32,075 nucleotides of DNA, from assembly GCF_002744175.1 (NCBI RefSeq), contig NZ_NKHF01000083.1:1-32075 (forward strand), given 5' to 3'. A program made the translations under genes and the position numbers. The notes under the pieces were generated by a model. That model searched no databases, was not told the origin of the DNA, and was given only the letters and a program-made list of their open reading frames with translations. Source of the DNA: Pseudoalteromonas piscicida (GTDB taxonomy: Bacteria > Pseudomonadota > Gammaproteobacteria > Enterobacterales > Alteromonadaceae). Position 1 is the first letter of the stretch. The number at the start of each line of letters is the position of its first letter. Below, piece after piece: positions 25,640-32,075 of this stretch.

Positions 25640-26228
25640 TTATAATTGCCAGTTAATAAAGTTTTGTAAAAGCTGCGCACCAACCTTGCCGCTGCGCTCA
25701 GGATGAAATTGCATGCCAGCGTAATTATCATTCGCAACAATTGCAGAAAATGGTTGACCGTACTCGCCCGACACTAATGTCGATTGATTTACGCTATGCG
25801 CGAAGCTGTGCACAAAGTACACCTGATCTTGTTCGTCCAGTCCGGCTGTTAACGCATGAGACTTCAACACATTTAGGTTGTTCCACCCCATATGAGGTGC
25901 GCTAAGCTCATTGGTTTCTAGCAAAGCTACCTTACCCGGAATGCGGCCTAAACACGGAATATTACCTTCTTCAGTCGACTCACAAAGCAGCTGCATCCCT
26001 AAACAAATCCCCATCAAGCCTTTGATAGTCTGAAATTGCCTGATCCCAGCCTTGTTCGTTTAAGCGTTTCATTGCCACGTTTGCATGACCAACCCCAGGT
26101 AAAATCGCACGCTCGAAACTAGCTAACTTCTCTGGGGCGGTGATAACCTCGGGGGTGACACCAAGACGCTCAAATGCAAATCGCACTGAGTTAATATTGG
26201 CACAACCGGTATTAATAATTGCAATCAT
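25640..26228 (-). pseudogene. hisH: IGP synthase glutamine amidotransferase subunit, frameshifted
   Basis: HisH is encoded in two overlapping frames. The first (26228 to 25980) gives MIAIINTGCANINSVRFAFE through LPGVGHANVAMKRLNEQGWDQAISDYQR, then runs out of frame to a TGA. The second (from about 26017 to 25640) continues with LMGICLGMQLLC, holding the nucleophilic Cys (codon 26005-26003), and ends with FHPERSGKVGAQLL, holding the His/Glu of the triad. The whole stretch is 589 nt, one more than 196 codons. Removing one base near 26015-26025 gives 195 residues, against 196 in E. coli. This is an apparent +1 insertion, a sequencing error, or a true split. AAAGG lies 4 nt before the ATG at 26014, so the second part could be translated separately. 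HisH supplies ammonia to HisF. Confidence 0.85.
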
Positions 26229-27286
26229 AAACTCCCCTTAGAACTTGCCATTTGTTGCGATGCATCCGTTGCAATGGCCATACGAATAGCACGAGAGAAC
26301 GCTTTGAATAGTCCCTCAACTTGATGGTGGGCGTTGCCTTCACTCACGCTCAAAATTAAACTCACAGCCGCATTATCTGCAAAGGATTTGAAGAAGTGCT
26401 CTACCATTTGCACATCCAAGTCACCCACCTTATCTCGTGTAAAGTTAGCATTGAGTACAAATGACGCGCGCCCTGATAAATCTAACTGACACTCGGCTTT
26501 ACACTCATCCATCGGCAGCGCAAAACCATAGCGGGCGATTTGTGATTTTGTACCAAGGGCGGTCTTAAATGCCTGACCAAGAGCAATACCTATATCTTCT
26601 ACGAGGTGGTGTTCATCAATATGTAAATCCCCCTTGGCCTGAATGTTTAGGCCCAGATTGGCGTGGGTTTTGATCTGATCTAGCATGTGATCAAAAAAGC
26701 CAAGCCCAGTTGCAATCTCGCCATTGGCTTGTTGGTCTAGATTTATCGCGACTGCTATCTGTGTTTCTTTGGTGTTTCTGGCTATCTGTGCGCTACGATT
26801 TAATGTGGTTAGCTGGGTCACTATGGCCGGCCAATTATCTTCGTAAAGAATACCTTCAATGCATAGATTTTCAGCAAGCTGAATGTCGGTTTGTCTATCC
26901 CCAATAACAAACGATTTGCTCAGATCCACTTTACCCGAGCGCATCAGTTCGGTGAGTAATCCTGTTTTAGGTTTACGACATTGGCAGTTATCCTCATTAA
27001 AGTGGGGGCAGATCAATACCGCTTCGAAACGGATCCCTTGGCTTGTTAGAATTTGCATCATTTTGTCTTGAGGCGCATCGAAATCGGCTTTAGGGAAGCT
27101 ACTTGTGCCAAGACCATCTTGGTTAGATACCATCACCAATTTATAACCAAATGACTGTAATTGTAATAACGCAGGGATCACATTAGGTAATAGTGCCAGC
27201 TTTTCTAGGCTATCTACTTGTTTATCGCTAACGGGCTCTTCGATGATAGTGCCATCGCGGTCGATGAATAAATACGGGGCGCTCAT
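26225..27286 (-). CDS. hisB: Bifunctional histidinol-phosphatase / imidazoleglycerol-phosphate dehydratase
   Basis: This 353-residue fusion catalyses two steps of the pathway. The N-terminal HAD phosphatase (residues ~1-165) has FIDRDGT with D9 and D11 and a zinc-binding CPHFNEDNCQCRKP loop. The C-terminal IGP dehydratase has TGLGFFDHMLDQ, the metal-binding DEHHLVEDIGIALG and HHQVEGLFKAF. The length equals the enteric fusion (355). It overlaps hisC and hisH by 4 bp each. Confidence 0.97.
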   Translation of the reverse strand: MSAPYLFIDRDGTIIEEPVSDKQVDSLEKLALLPNVIPALLQLQSFGYKLVMVSNQDGLGTSSFPKADFDAPQDKMMQILTSQGIRFEAVLICPHFNEDNCQCRKPKTGLLTELMRSGKVDLSKSFVIGDRQTDIQLAENLCIEGILYEDNWPAIVTQLTTLNRSAQIARNTKETQIAVAINLDQQANGEIATGLGFFDHMLDQIKTHANLGLNIQAKGDLHIDEHHLVEDIGIALGQAFKTALGTKSQIARYGFALPMDECKAECQLDLSGRASFVLNANFTRDKVGDLDVQMVEHFFKSFADNAAVSLILSVSEGNAHHQVEGLFKAFSRAIRMAIATDASQQMASSKGSL

Positions 27287-28350
27287 GATACTTCCTCACT
27301 GACTTGGCATTGTTTCAGCCAGTTTTCTACTTGTTTTAGTTCTTGTTCGTTGCCGATAGAGATGCGCAACCAGTTGTCCTCGCCAAACAGCACAAATGGC
27401 CGCATGATTAAACCTTGGCGCATCGCTTGCTCTACAAACTGTTTGTCGGTTAGCTGTAAAGTAACAAAGTTGCCTTCGCCACATAATATTGCGCTTACGA
27501 ATTCGCTGTTTTGTAGCCATTGTATAAGCTTCTTTTTTGCTAGGTTCAAAATAGAGACTTGGCGACGCATCTGAGTTAATGCGTCTGGCGTTAATGCGGT
27601 TGCTGCAATTTGCGCCACTACCGTCGAAACCGGGTAGGGTGCAATCACTTTTCTCACCGGTGCCAATAGCTGTTCACTTGCTAACATAAAACCAACTCGA
27701 AGTCCCGCTAAAGCAAACGCTTTAGATAACGTGCGGAGCACAACCACATTTGAAAACTCTTTGATAAGCTCGACACAAGTTTTTTCTTCACAAAACTCTA
27801 TATATGCTTCATCAACGACTACGATTGCACGGCCTTGAAGCTTATCAGCAAGTGCTGCTATTTTGCTGGCAGGCTGCAGTGCCCCAGTTGGATTATTTGG
27901 ATTACAAACAAATACCAGTTTAGCCTCGCCAACTGCAGTGATTAAAGCATCTACATCGTCGTTGGCAAGTTGATCTTGGCTTAATTCATTTATGGCGATG
28001 TTGTGGGTGTCAGCCGTAACTTTGTACATTCCATAGGTTGGGGTAAAAATCGCAATGCTATCTTTGCCCGACTCGCAATAGGTTCTAACTAACAGTTCAA
28101 TCCCTTCATCGGCGCCACGAGTCATTAATACGTTCTTTTGCTCAACCTTTGCGTAGCGAGCGTAGCCGTCAATTACCGCTTGCGGCTGTGGGTCGGGATA
28201 ACGATTTAAGTTATCAAAACGCATTTCAAGCACACGAGTGTATGGACTCTCATTGGCATTAAGCCATGTGGTGCCTGTCAGTTTTTCGCTTTTTGCAGAG
28301 CTGTAAGCTTTTAGCTTTTCTATATTATTAGGTAGCGCAATGTTAGTCAT
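27283..28350 (-). CDS. hisC: Histidinol-phosphate aminotransferase
   Basis: This 355-residue PLP enzyme starts at the ATG at 28350, giving MTNIALPNNIEKLKAYSSA; the frame extends 14 codons upstream inside hisD but adds nothing family-like. It shows WLNANESP, CNPNNPTG, VVVDEAYIEFCE and the PLP lysine in LRTLSKAFALAGLRVGF. It converts imidazole acetol phosphate to histidinol phosphate using glutamate. The start overlaps the hisD stop by 8 bp (ATGACTAA), and the stop overlaps hisB by 4 bp. Confidence 0.97.
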   Translation of the reverse strand: MTNIALPNNIEKLKAYSSAKSEKLTGTTWLNANESPYTRVLEMRFDNLNRYPDPQPQAVIDGYARYAKVEQKNVLMTRGADEGIELLVRTYCESGKDSIAIFTPTYGMYKVTADTHNIAINELSQDQLANDDVDALITAVGEAKLVFVCNPNNPTGALQPASKIAALADKLQGRAIVVVDEAYIEFCEEKTCVELIKEFSNVVVLRTLSKAFALAGLRVGFMLASEQLLAPVRKVIAPYPVSTVVAQIAATALTPDALTQMRRQVSILNLAKKKLIQWLQNSEFVSAILCGEGNFVTLQLTDKQFVEQAMRQGLIMRPFVLFGEDNWLRISIGNEQELKQVENWLKQCQVSEEVS

Positions 28351-29638
28351 TGTTATTCTCCAGCCTGACTTTAACGGCATTTGCGTGTGCATCTAATCCC
28401 TCAGCTTGTGCCAACGGTAAAATGGCAGTGCTCAATCCACGTAGGCCCTCTTTAGTGATAGTTTGCACGGTATAAGCCTTATAAAAATCCATCAGGTTTA
28501 AGCTTGAGTAGGTTTTTGAATAACCATAGGTTGGCAATACGTGGTTGGTGCCAGAAGCATAGTCACCTGCAGATTCGGGAGTATAGTCTCCAACAAACAC
28601 TGAACCTGCGTTTTTTACTAGAGGCAGATAACGCTCTGCATCTCTAATTTGTAAGATAAGGTGCTCTGGTCCGTACTGTGCTGAAATCTCAAATGCTTGG
28701 GCTATGTTCTCAACTAAAACCAGCGTGCTGTTTTTAAGCGCAGCTTTAGCAATGTCAGCACGACTAAGCACGCTTAACTGACGTTCTATAGCAGCCTCAG
28801 TGTCTAGTATAAGCTCACGGTCGGAAGCGAGCAGTATAACTTGCGAGTCTTCTCCATGCTCAGCTTGAGAAAGTAGATCAGCAGCAATAAACTCAGGATT
28901 AGCACCGCTGTCTGCAATCACTAATACCTCTGAAGGACCAGCTGGCATATCGATCGCAAGTCCTGGCACTGACTGAGAAAGTAGCTGTTTTGCCATCGTG
29001 ACAAAGCTATTACCTGGGCCAAAAATCTTATTTACTTTTGGCACGCTGCTAGTACCAAGCGCCATCGCCGCGATCGCACCTGCACCGCCACATTCAATAA
29101 CATCTGTAACGCCACACAGCTTAGCCGCATATAATATTGCAGGGTTTATTTGGCTATCGCCTTTAACTGGTGTAGCCAATACAATTGTTTTGGCGCCACT
29201 TAGCTGCGCACATACGCCTTGCATTAATACAGAAGAAGGCAGTGGTGCACTTCCACCTGGGACGTACAAACCAACTGCTTCAATTGCCTGATACCTAAGC
29301 TCACAGATTACACCTGGCTGAGTCTCGATTTGCTTGCTTTGTGGTAACTGTAGCTGGTGGAACTTTTTAATATTACTGTACGCTTGGTCAATGGCACTTT
29401 TAAGCTCAGACGTTAACGCAAATTCGCTTTCAACAAGCTCACTTCTCGTGACCCGTATTCTGGGGTTAACACGTGCATCAAACTGCTCTGCGTAACCAAG
29501 TAACGCATCATCACCATTACGAGCAACGTTATCAATGATTGCCTCAACTGCTGCTTTTACTTTGACACCCATCTTTACTGCGGGACGACTTAAACAGTTG
29601 ATACGTTGCTCATTGGTGGCTGACTGCCAAACAAACAT
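28343..29638 (-). CDS. hisD: Histidinol dehydrogenase
   Basis: This 431-residue zinc enzyme oxidises histidinol to histidine in two NAD-dependent steps, the last of the pathway. It shows GLYVPGGSAPLPSSVLM, KIFGPGNSFVTMAK, IDMPAGPSEVLVIAD, the zinc-site region LSQAEHGEDSQVIL and YGPEHL, and TNHVLPT. It begins 4 bp after the hisG stop and overlaps hisC by 8 bp. Confidence 0.97.
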   Translation of the reverse strand: MFVWQSATNEQRINCLSRPAVKMGVKVKAAVEAIIDNVARNGDDALLGYAEQFDARVNPRIRVTRSELVESEFALTSELKSAIDQAYSNIKKFHQLQLPQSKQIETQPGVICELRYQAIEAVGLYVPGGSAPLPSSVLMQGVCAQLSGAKTIVLATPVKGDSQINPAILYAAKLCGVTDVIECGGAGAIAAMALGTSSVPKVNKIFGPGNSFVTMAKQLLSQSVPGLAIDMPAGPSEVLVIADSGANPEFIAADLLSQAEHGEDSQVILLASDRELILDTEAAIERQLSVLSRADIAKAALKNSTLVLVENIAQAFEISAQYGPEHLILQIRDAERYLPLVKNAGSVFVGDYTPESAGDYASGTNHVLPTYGYSKTYSSLNLMDFYKAYTVQTITKEGLRGLSTAILPLAQAEGLDAHANAVKVRLENNND

Positions 29639-29642
29639 GCTA

Positions 29643-30542
29643 TTACTCCATCATCTTTTCAATTGGCATAACCAGAATAGAGTTAGCACCAAGCGCCTTT
29701 AACTCTTCCATTGTCTCCCAAAATAGAGTCTCAGAACTTACCATGTGCAGTGCCACATAGTCATCGCTACCAGCTAGCGCCAGTAAAGTAGGCTGTCCTG
29801 TACCGGGCAATAGTGCGCAAACTTCATCCAGCTTGTTCTTTGGTGCATGCATCATGATGTACTTGCTCTCTTTTGCTTGTTTCACTCCCTTAAGGCGAGG
29901 CATTAACTTATCAATGAGCGCTAGTTTACTTTGATCGGTTAGCGCTGCATTTTGGATCAAGCAAGCATTGGATTCTAAAATGGTATCGCCTTGCATCAGT
30001 CCGTTTGCCTCGAGCGTTGCGCCAGTTGAGACTAAGTCACAAATCGCATCAGCAAGGCCTGCGCGCGGTGCTACCTCTACCGAACCGGTTAACATAACGA
30101 CGCTGGCATCGATGTTTTCACGCTTTAGGTACTGTTTTAGAATTTCAGGGTAAGTGGTTGCAATGCGCTTACCGTTAAACCATGTCTTTTCTTGGGGACC
30201 AAGCTCTTGCGGCCATGCTAACGCCAAGCGACAAAAACCAAAGTCTAGTTTCGATAGCTTAGTAACGTCAGCAAACTGTTCATTGCGAACGCGCTCAGCT
30301 TGTACTTCTTCCAATACGTTTTCACCAACAATACCTAAGTCACAGACCCCATCCATTACAAGACCGGGAATATCGTCGTCTCGTACTCTTAGTACGTCAA
30401 TAGGCATGTTAGTAGAGTGGGCGATAAGACGCTGTTCACGTAGGTTTAGTTTTACACCAAGTTGCTTTAGTAGAGCTTGGCAATCTTTTGAAAGACGGCC
30501 TGATTTTTGGATTGCGATTCTTAAACGGTTACTGTTGCTCAT
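29643..30542 (-). CDS. hisG: ATP phosphoribosyltransferase (long form)
   Basis: This 299-residue long-form HisG catalyses the committed step joining ATP and PRPP, and is inhibited by histidine. It begins [21 protein letters not shown], and shows [29 protein letters not shown], and a C-terminal regulatory domain (~residues 225-299) ending in [11 protein letters not shown]. The length equals that of E. coli HisG, so no separate HisZ is needed. A TTAGGA Shine-Dalgarno site precedes the ATG. It is the first structural gene after the hisL attenuator. Confidence 0.97.
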   Translation of the reverse strand: MSNSNRLRIAIQKSGRLSKDCQALLKQLGVKLNLREQRLIAHSTNMPIDVLRVRDDDIPGLVMDGVCDLGIVGENVLEEVQAERVRNEQFADVTKLSKLDFGFCRLALAWPQELGPQEKTWFNGKRIATTYPEILKQYLKRENIDASVVMLTGSVEVAPRAGLADAICDLVSTGATLEANGLMQGDTILESNACLIQNAALTDQSKLALIDKLMPRLKGVKQAKESKYIMMHAPKNKLDEVCALLPGTGQPTLLALAGSDDYVALHMVSSETLFWETMEELKALGANSILVMPIEKMME

Positions 30543-30562
30543 TATTTATTTCCTAATTCTTT

Positions 30563-30593
30563 AAACGAAAAACCCCGAGGCGGAACCTCGGGG
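30563..30593 (-). terminator. his attenuator terminator
   Basis: On the minus strand CCCCGAGG-TTCCG-CCTCGGGG forms an 8-bp perfect stem (arms 30593-30586 and 30580-30573) with a 5-nt loop. TTTTTCGTTT (30572-30563) follows. It lies about 20 bp upstream of hisG and 80 bp after the leader-peptide stop. Confidence 0.93.
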
Positions 30594-30661
30594 CGAAATA
30601 AACTTTGACTATACTTTTTGTTTCGCCGGAGGTTCCTTTAAGGAATAACCCACCAGCGAAA
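30582..30661 (-). promoter_or_regulatory. his leader alternative stem-loops
   Basis: Between hisL and the terminator two exclusive structures can be drawn. TTTCGCTGG (30661-30653) pairs with CCGGCGAAA (30629-30621) to form a long leader hairpin. Alternatively GGAACCTC (30636-30629) pairs perfectly with GAGGTTCC (30589-30582), which covers the terminator's 5' arm and loop and acts as antiterminator. Ribosome stalling on the histidine codons would favour the second. Confidence 0.8.
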
Positions 30662-30672
30662 TAACTGACAGG

Positions 30673-30723
30673 TTATCCCGTATGATGATGGTGATGATGA
30701 ATTGCTGTCAGTGTAAGTAGCAT
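30673..30723 (-). CDS. hisL: his operon leader peptide (16 aa)
   Basis: An ATG at 30723, preceded by AAAGG, opens a 16-codon frame, MLLTLTAIHHHHHHTG, ending with TAA at 30673. Six consecutive histidine codons sense histidyl-tRNA charging, as in enteric HisL, which has seven. It is followed by alternative hairpins and a terminator before hisG. TATATT (about 30744-30739) lies just upstream as a possible -10 box, without a clear -35. Confidence 0.95.
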   Translation of the reverse strand: MLLTLTAIHHHHHHTG

Positions 30724-30878
30724 GATGTTACCTTTGTAATATATCTGCTGTTCGAAAAGTTCATTTATAGATAAACATAGTTTTATTATATTTGGCAACC
30801 ACTTTTTTACAGAAATTAAAGAATAGGCTATAACAGCCGATAATAAGTAAGTTCACCAGTAGGTTAGTGGAGGAATGT

Positions 30879-31127
30879 ATGGATGCATTTAAACCCTTTT
30901 TAGGGCCAATTGTACGGCTCGATGTGACACATAAGTCAGCGTTTCATATCGCTGGTGTGCAGCATTACAAAATTGAAAAAGTCAAACGAGACATGAAGAC
31001 CGAATTGGCACTCAAACGTCAAGCTGAAGAGCACGAAAAAATCAAAGACAGCGATGACGATGAAGAAGAGGAGGAAGCCAAGTCTCATGAGGAAAACAAA
31101 GGGGAAAACTTAGATACCTGGGCATGA
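30879..31127 (+). CDS. Small acidic hypothetical protein
   Basis: This is an 82-residue protein from the ATG at 30879, with GGAGG five bases upstream; an in-frame GTG at 30867 overlaps that Shine-Dalgarno and is rejected. The N-terminal half (MDAFKPFLGPIVRLDVTHKS) is mixed and could pack as a small domain. A basic helix follows (KIEKVKRDMKTELALKRQAEEH), then a very acidic tail (DSDDDEEEEEAKSHEENKG). I do not recognise a family. The strong ribosome site and lack of overlap with other genes support it as real. It is divergent from the his operon. Confidence 0.6.
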   Translation: MDAFKPFLGPIVRLDVTHKSAFHIAGVQHYKIEKVKRDMKTELALKRQAEEHEKIKDSDDDEEEEEAKSHEENKGENLDTWA

Positions 31128-31566
31128 CTAATACTGAAACTCATGCCAAATAGCGTTACTTAAAACAGCAACTATCACCACCTACAGACTAAACGATATA
31201 GCTGAAACTGCAGCGCTATAAAACTCAGTTTTATCGCTGTGATTATCAACTGATACTGAAATAGCCAAGCGTTTTTGCGTAATTGTAGTTACCCACCAAA
31301 AGGCTAAAGAAATTTTCGCAGAGTGTATTTTTTAGGATTAGCGATGATAGGATTAGTGATTAGCGATGACACCCAACTCTACCTATTGTTACGTTAAACG
31401 ATATTTCTTAAGAAATAGCTTTAGAAAAACGAAGTTCCGTCTTAGATGGTGACTAAAAGTAGAGGTAAATCAGTTGAATTTAGACTAAAAATGGCTTTTC
31501 AAGATGGAAAGTTATTATCACGCACAGGAGACCCCCTGAGATCACATAGTCAAAATGTGAGTTTAT
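31128..31566. other. 439-bp gap downstream of transposase gene
   Basis: No gene is seen. It contains a 16-bp perfect palindrome TATTTCTTAAGAAATA (31402-31417) and a hairpin TCACAT / ATGTGA (31542-31547 and 31555-31560) just after the transposase stop. It may hold the end of a mobile element or a repeat mobilised by the transposase, but no boundary or target duplication is visible. Confidence 0.45.
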
Positions 31567-32075
31567 TTAACCCAGCAAGCGTTCGCAGTTGGTTAGGTTA
31601 GTCCGTCGGTGCTTTTTAAGTGTTTTACAATGAGCGGTGATAGCGCGCTTCCGACCCACCGCGCCGTGAAATACCCGTGAAAACTGCGTGGTAAGTTTGA
31701 ACCAGTTCTCTGGCTCTATATTTAATCGAGTAAGAAGAGGTTGCATGTCGTCAATATACCCAAGCTTGTCAGCACGAATACATCGGCCTGTGAGCTCAAC
31801 AAGTTCAATATAATAGCTGAGTTCAAAGGGGAGTCCTTTTGGCATATCTTTTTGTGGGCTGCCAGCAAAGCATAGTAGAGACTTGGGTTGCTGGCCGAGT
31901 TTGGCATAATCGATACGCTTTTTAATGCTGGTGTAGTCTGAATTTTCTGGTGTTGTAGCAACTTTGGCTCGAATGGGGTTTAGGTCTACATAGGCAAGGC
32001 AGGCGGCCAGAGCTGCTTCATCAAGGAGTGCTTGAGATTTGAATCTACCTTCCCAAAAGCGACCTGTACAGCCAT
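31567..32075 (-). CDS. REP-associated-type (Y1/IS200-like) transposase, 5' end beyond window
   Basis: A single frame runs from the window edge to a TAA at 31567, giving the last ~168 residues; the start lies outside. It opens with CTGRFWEGRFKSQALLDE followed by ACLAYVDLNPIRA. This is the conserved C-terminal part of the Y1-type catalytic domain in RAYT proteins, where the tyrosine of Y-x-x-x-NP is thought to be the nucleophile. The HUH motif would be upstream, out of view. A C-terminal extension (LVELTGRCIRADKLGYIDD, then LTRLNIEPENWFKLTTQF) is typical of the longer gammaproteobacterial members. RAYTs usually act on REP-like palindromes and are single-copy rather than true IS elements. Confidence 0.8.
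   Translation of the reverse strand, partial: GCTGRFWEGRFKSQALLDEAALAACLAYVDLNPIRAKVATTPENSDYTSIKKRIDYAKLGQQPKSLLCFAGSPQKDMPKGLPFELSYYIELVELTGRCIRADKLGYIDDMQPLLTRLNIEPENWFKLTTQFSRVFHGAVGRKRAITAHCKTLKKHRRTNLTNCERLLG

Noticed and set aside
30154..30564. 136-codon plus-strand frame opposite hisG
   Set aside because: It is antisense to a clear hisG and shows no domain or ribosome site.
31402..31417. 16-bp palindrome TATTTCTTAAGAAATA as an operator or origin element
   Set aside because: It has a single copy, no adjacent regulator and an AT-rich context. It is kept only as a possible transposase-related repeat.
31722..31961. Separate 79-codon minus-strand frame within the transposase region
   Set aside because: The transposase reading frame is continuous from the window edge to 31567, and this frame is a shadow of it.

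Overview
The window looks like a chromosomal segment of a marine gammaproteobacterium of the Pseudoalteromonas / Alteromonadales type. This rests on moderate-to-low GC, a fused single-copy histidine operon (hisG-D-C-B-H-A-F-IE), a DUF3192 protein, PpnN/Xni neighbours, an M61 peptidase with a PDZ tail, an M6 peptidase with PKD repeats and a GlyGly-CTERM tail, and a REP-associated-type transposase. The genus is an inference from gene content, not a database result. No rRNA, tRNA or CRISPR array was seen.

Layout: (1) 1-2727, minus strand: a two-gene module of a DUF4297/Cap4-like nuclease followed by a HerA-type ATPase cut by the window edge. It resembles a nuclease-HerA anti-phage system and has a pentanucleotide repeat (GCAAT)5 about 135 bp upstream. 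(2) 3056-5009: a secreted seven-repeat FG-GAP beta-propeller protein and a DUF4240 protein. (3) 5081-7600, minus: ilvIH (acetolactate synthase) behind a complete attenuation leader, with a branched-chain-rich leader peptide, an antiterminator and a terminator. (4) 7727-10708, plus: a large secreted M6 metalloprotease. (5) 10741-17918, minus: an isocitrate dehydrogenase, a degenerate HD-GYP-like protein with a DUF3192 partner, Xni flap endonuclease, PpnN nucleotide nucleosidase and a GGDEF diguanylate cyclase. (6) 18096-19874, plus: an M61 peptidase. (7) 19960-23323, minus: a YkvA-like protein, a GT25 glycosyltransferase, a secreted dermatopontin-like protein and a small lipoprotein. (8) 23531-30723, minus: the whole histidine operon with a His-rich leader peptide and attenuator. 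hisH carries a one-nucleotide frameshift. (9) 30879-32075: a small acidic hypothetical protein and a truncated RAYT/Y1-type transposase at the right edge.

Functional links: two biosynthetic operons (ilv and his) are each controlled by ribosome-mediated attenuation that can be read directly from the DNA. The ilv product feeds valine, leucine and isoleucine synthesis, and his makes histidine from PRPP and ATP. Three secreted or surface proteins (M6 protease, FG-GAP propeller, dermatopontin-like) fit a surface-attached, polymer-degrading marine lifestyle. A GGDEF enzyme and a pseudo-HD-GYP protein lie close together. The strongest candidates for unusual biology are the nuclease-HerA module with its repeat, the split hisH, the bacterial dermatopontin-like protein and the HD-GYP pseudoenzyme.
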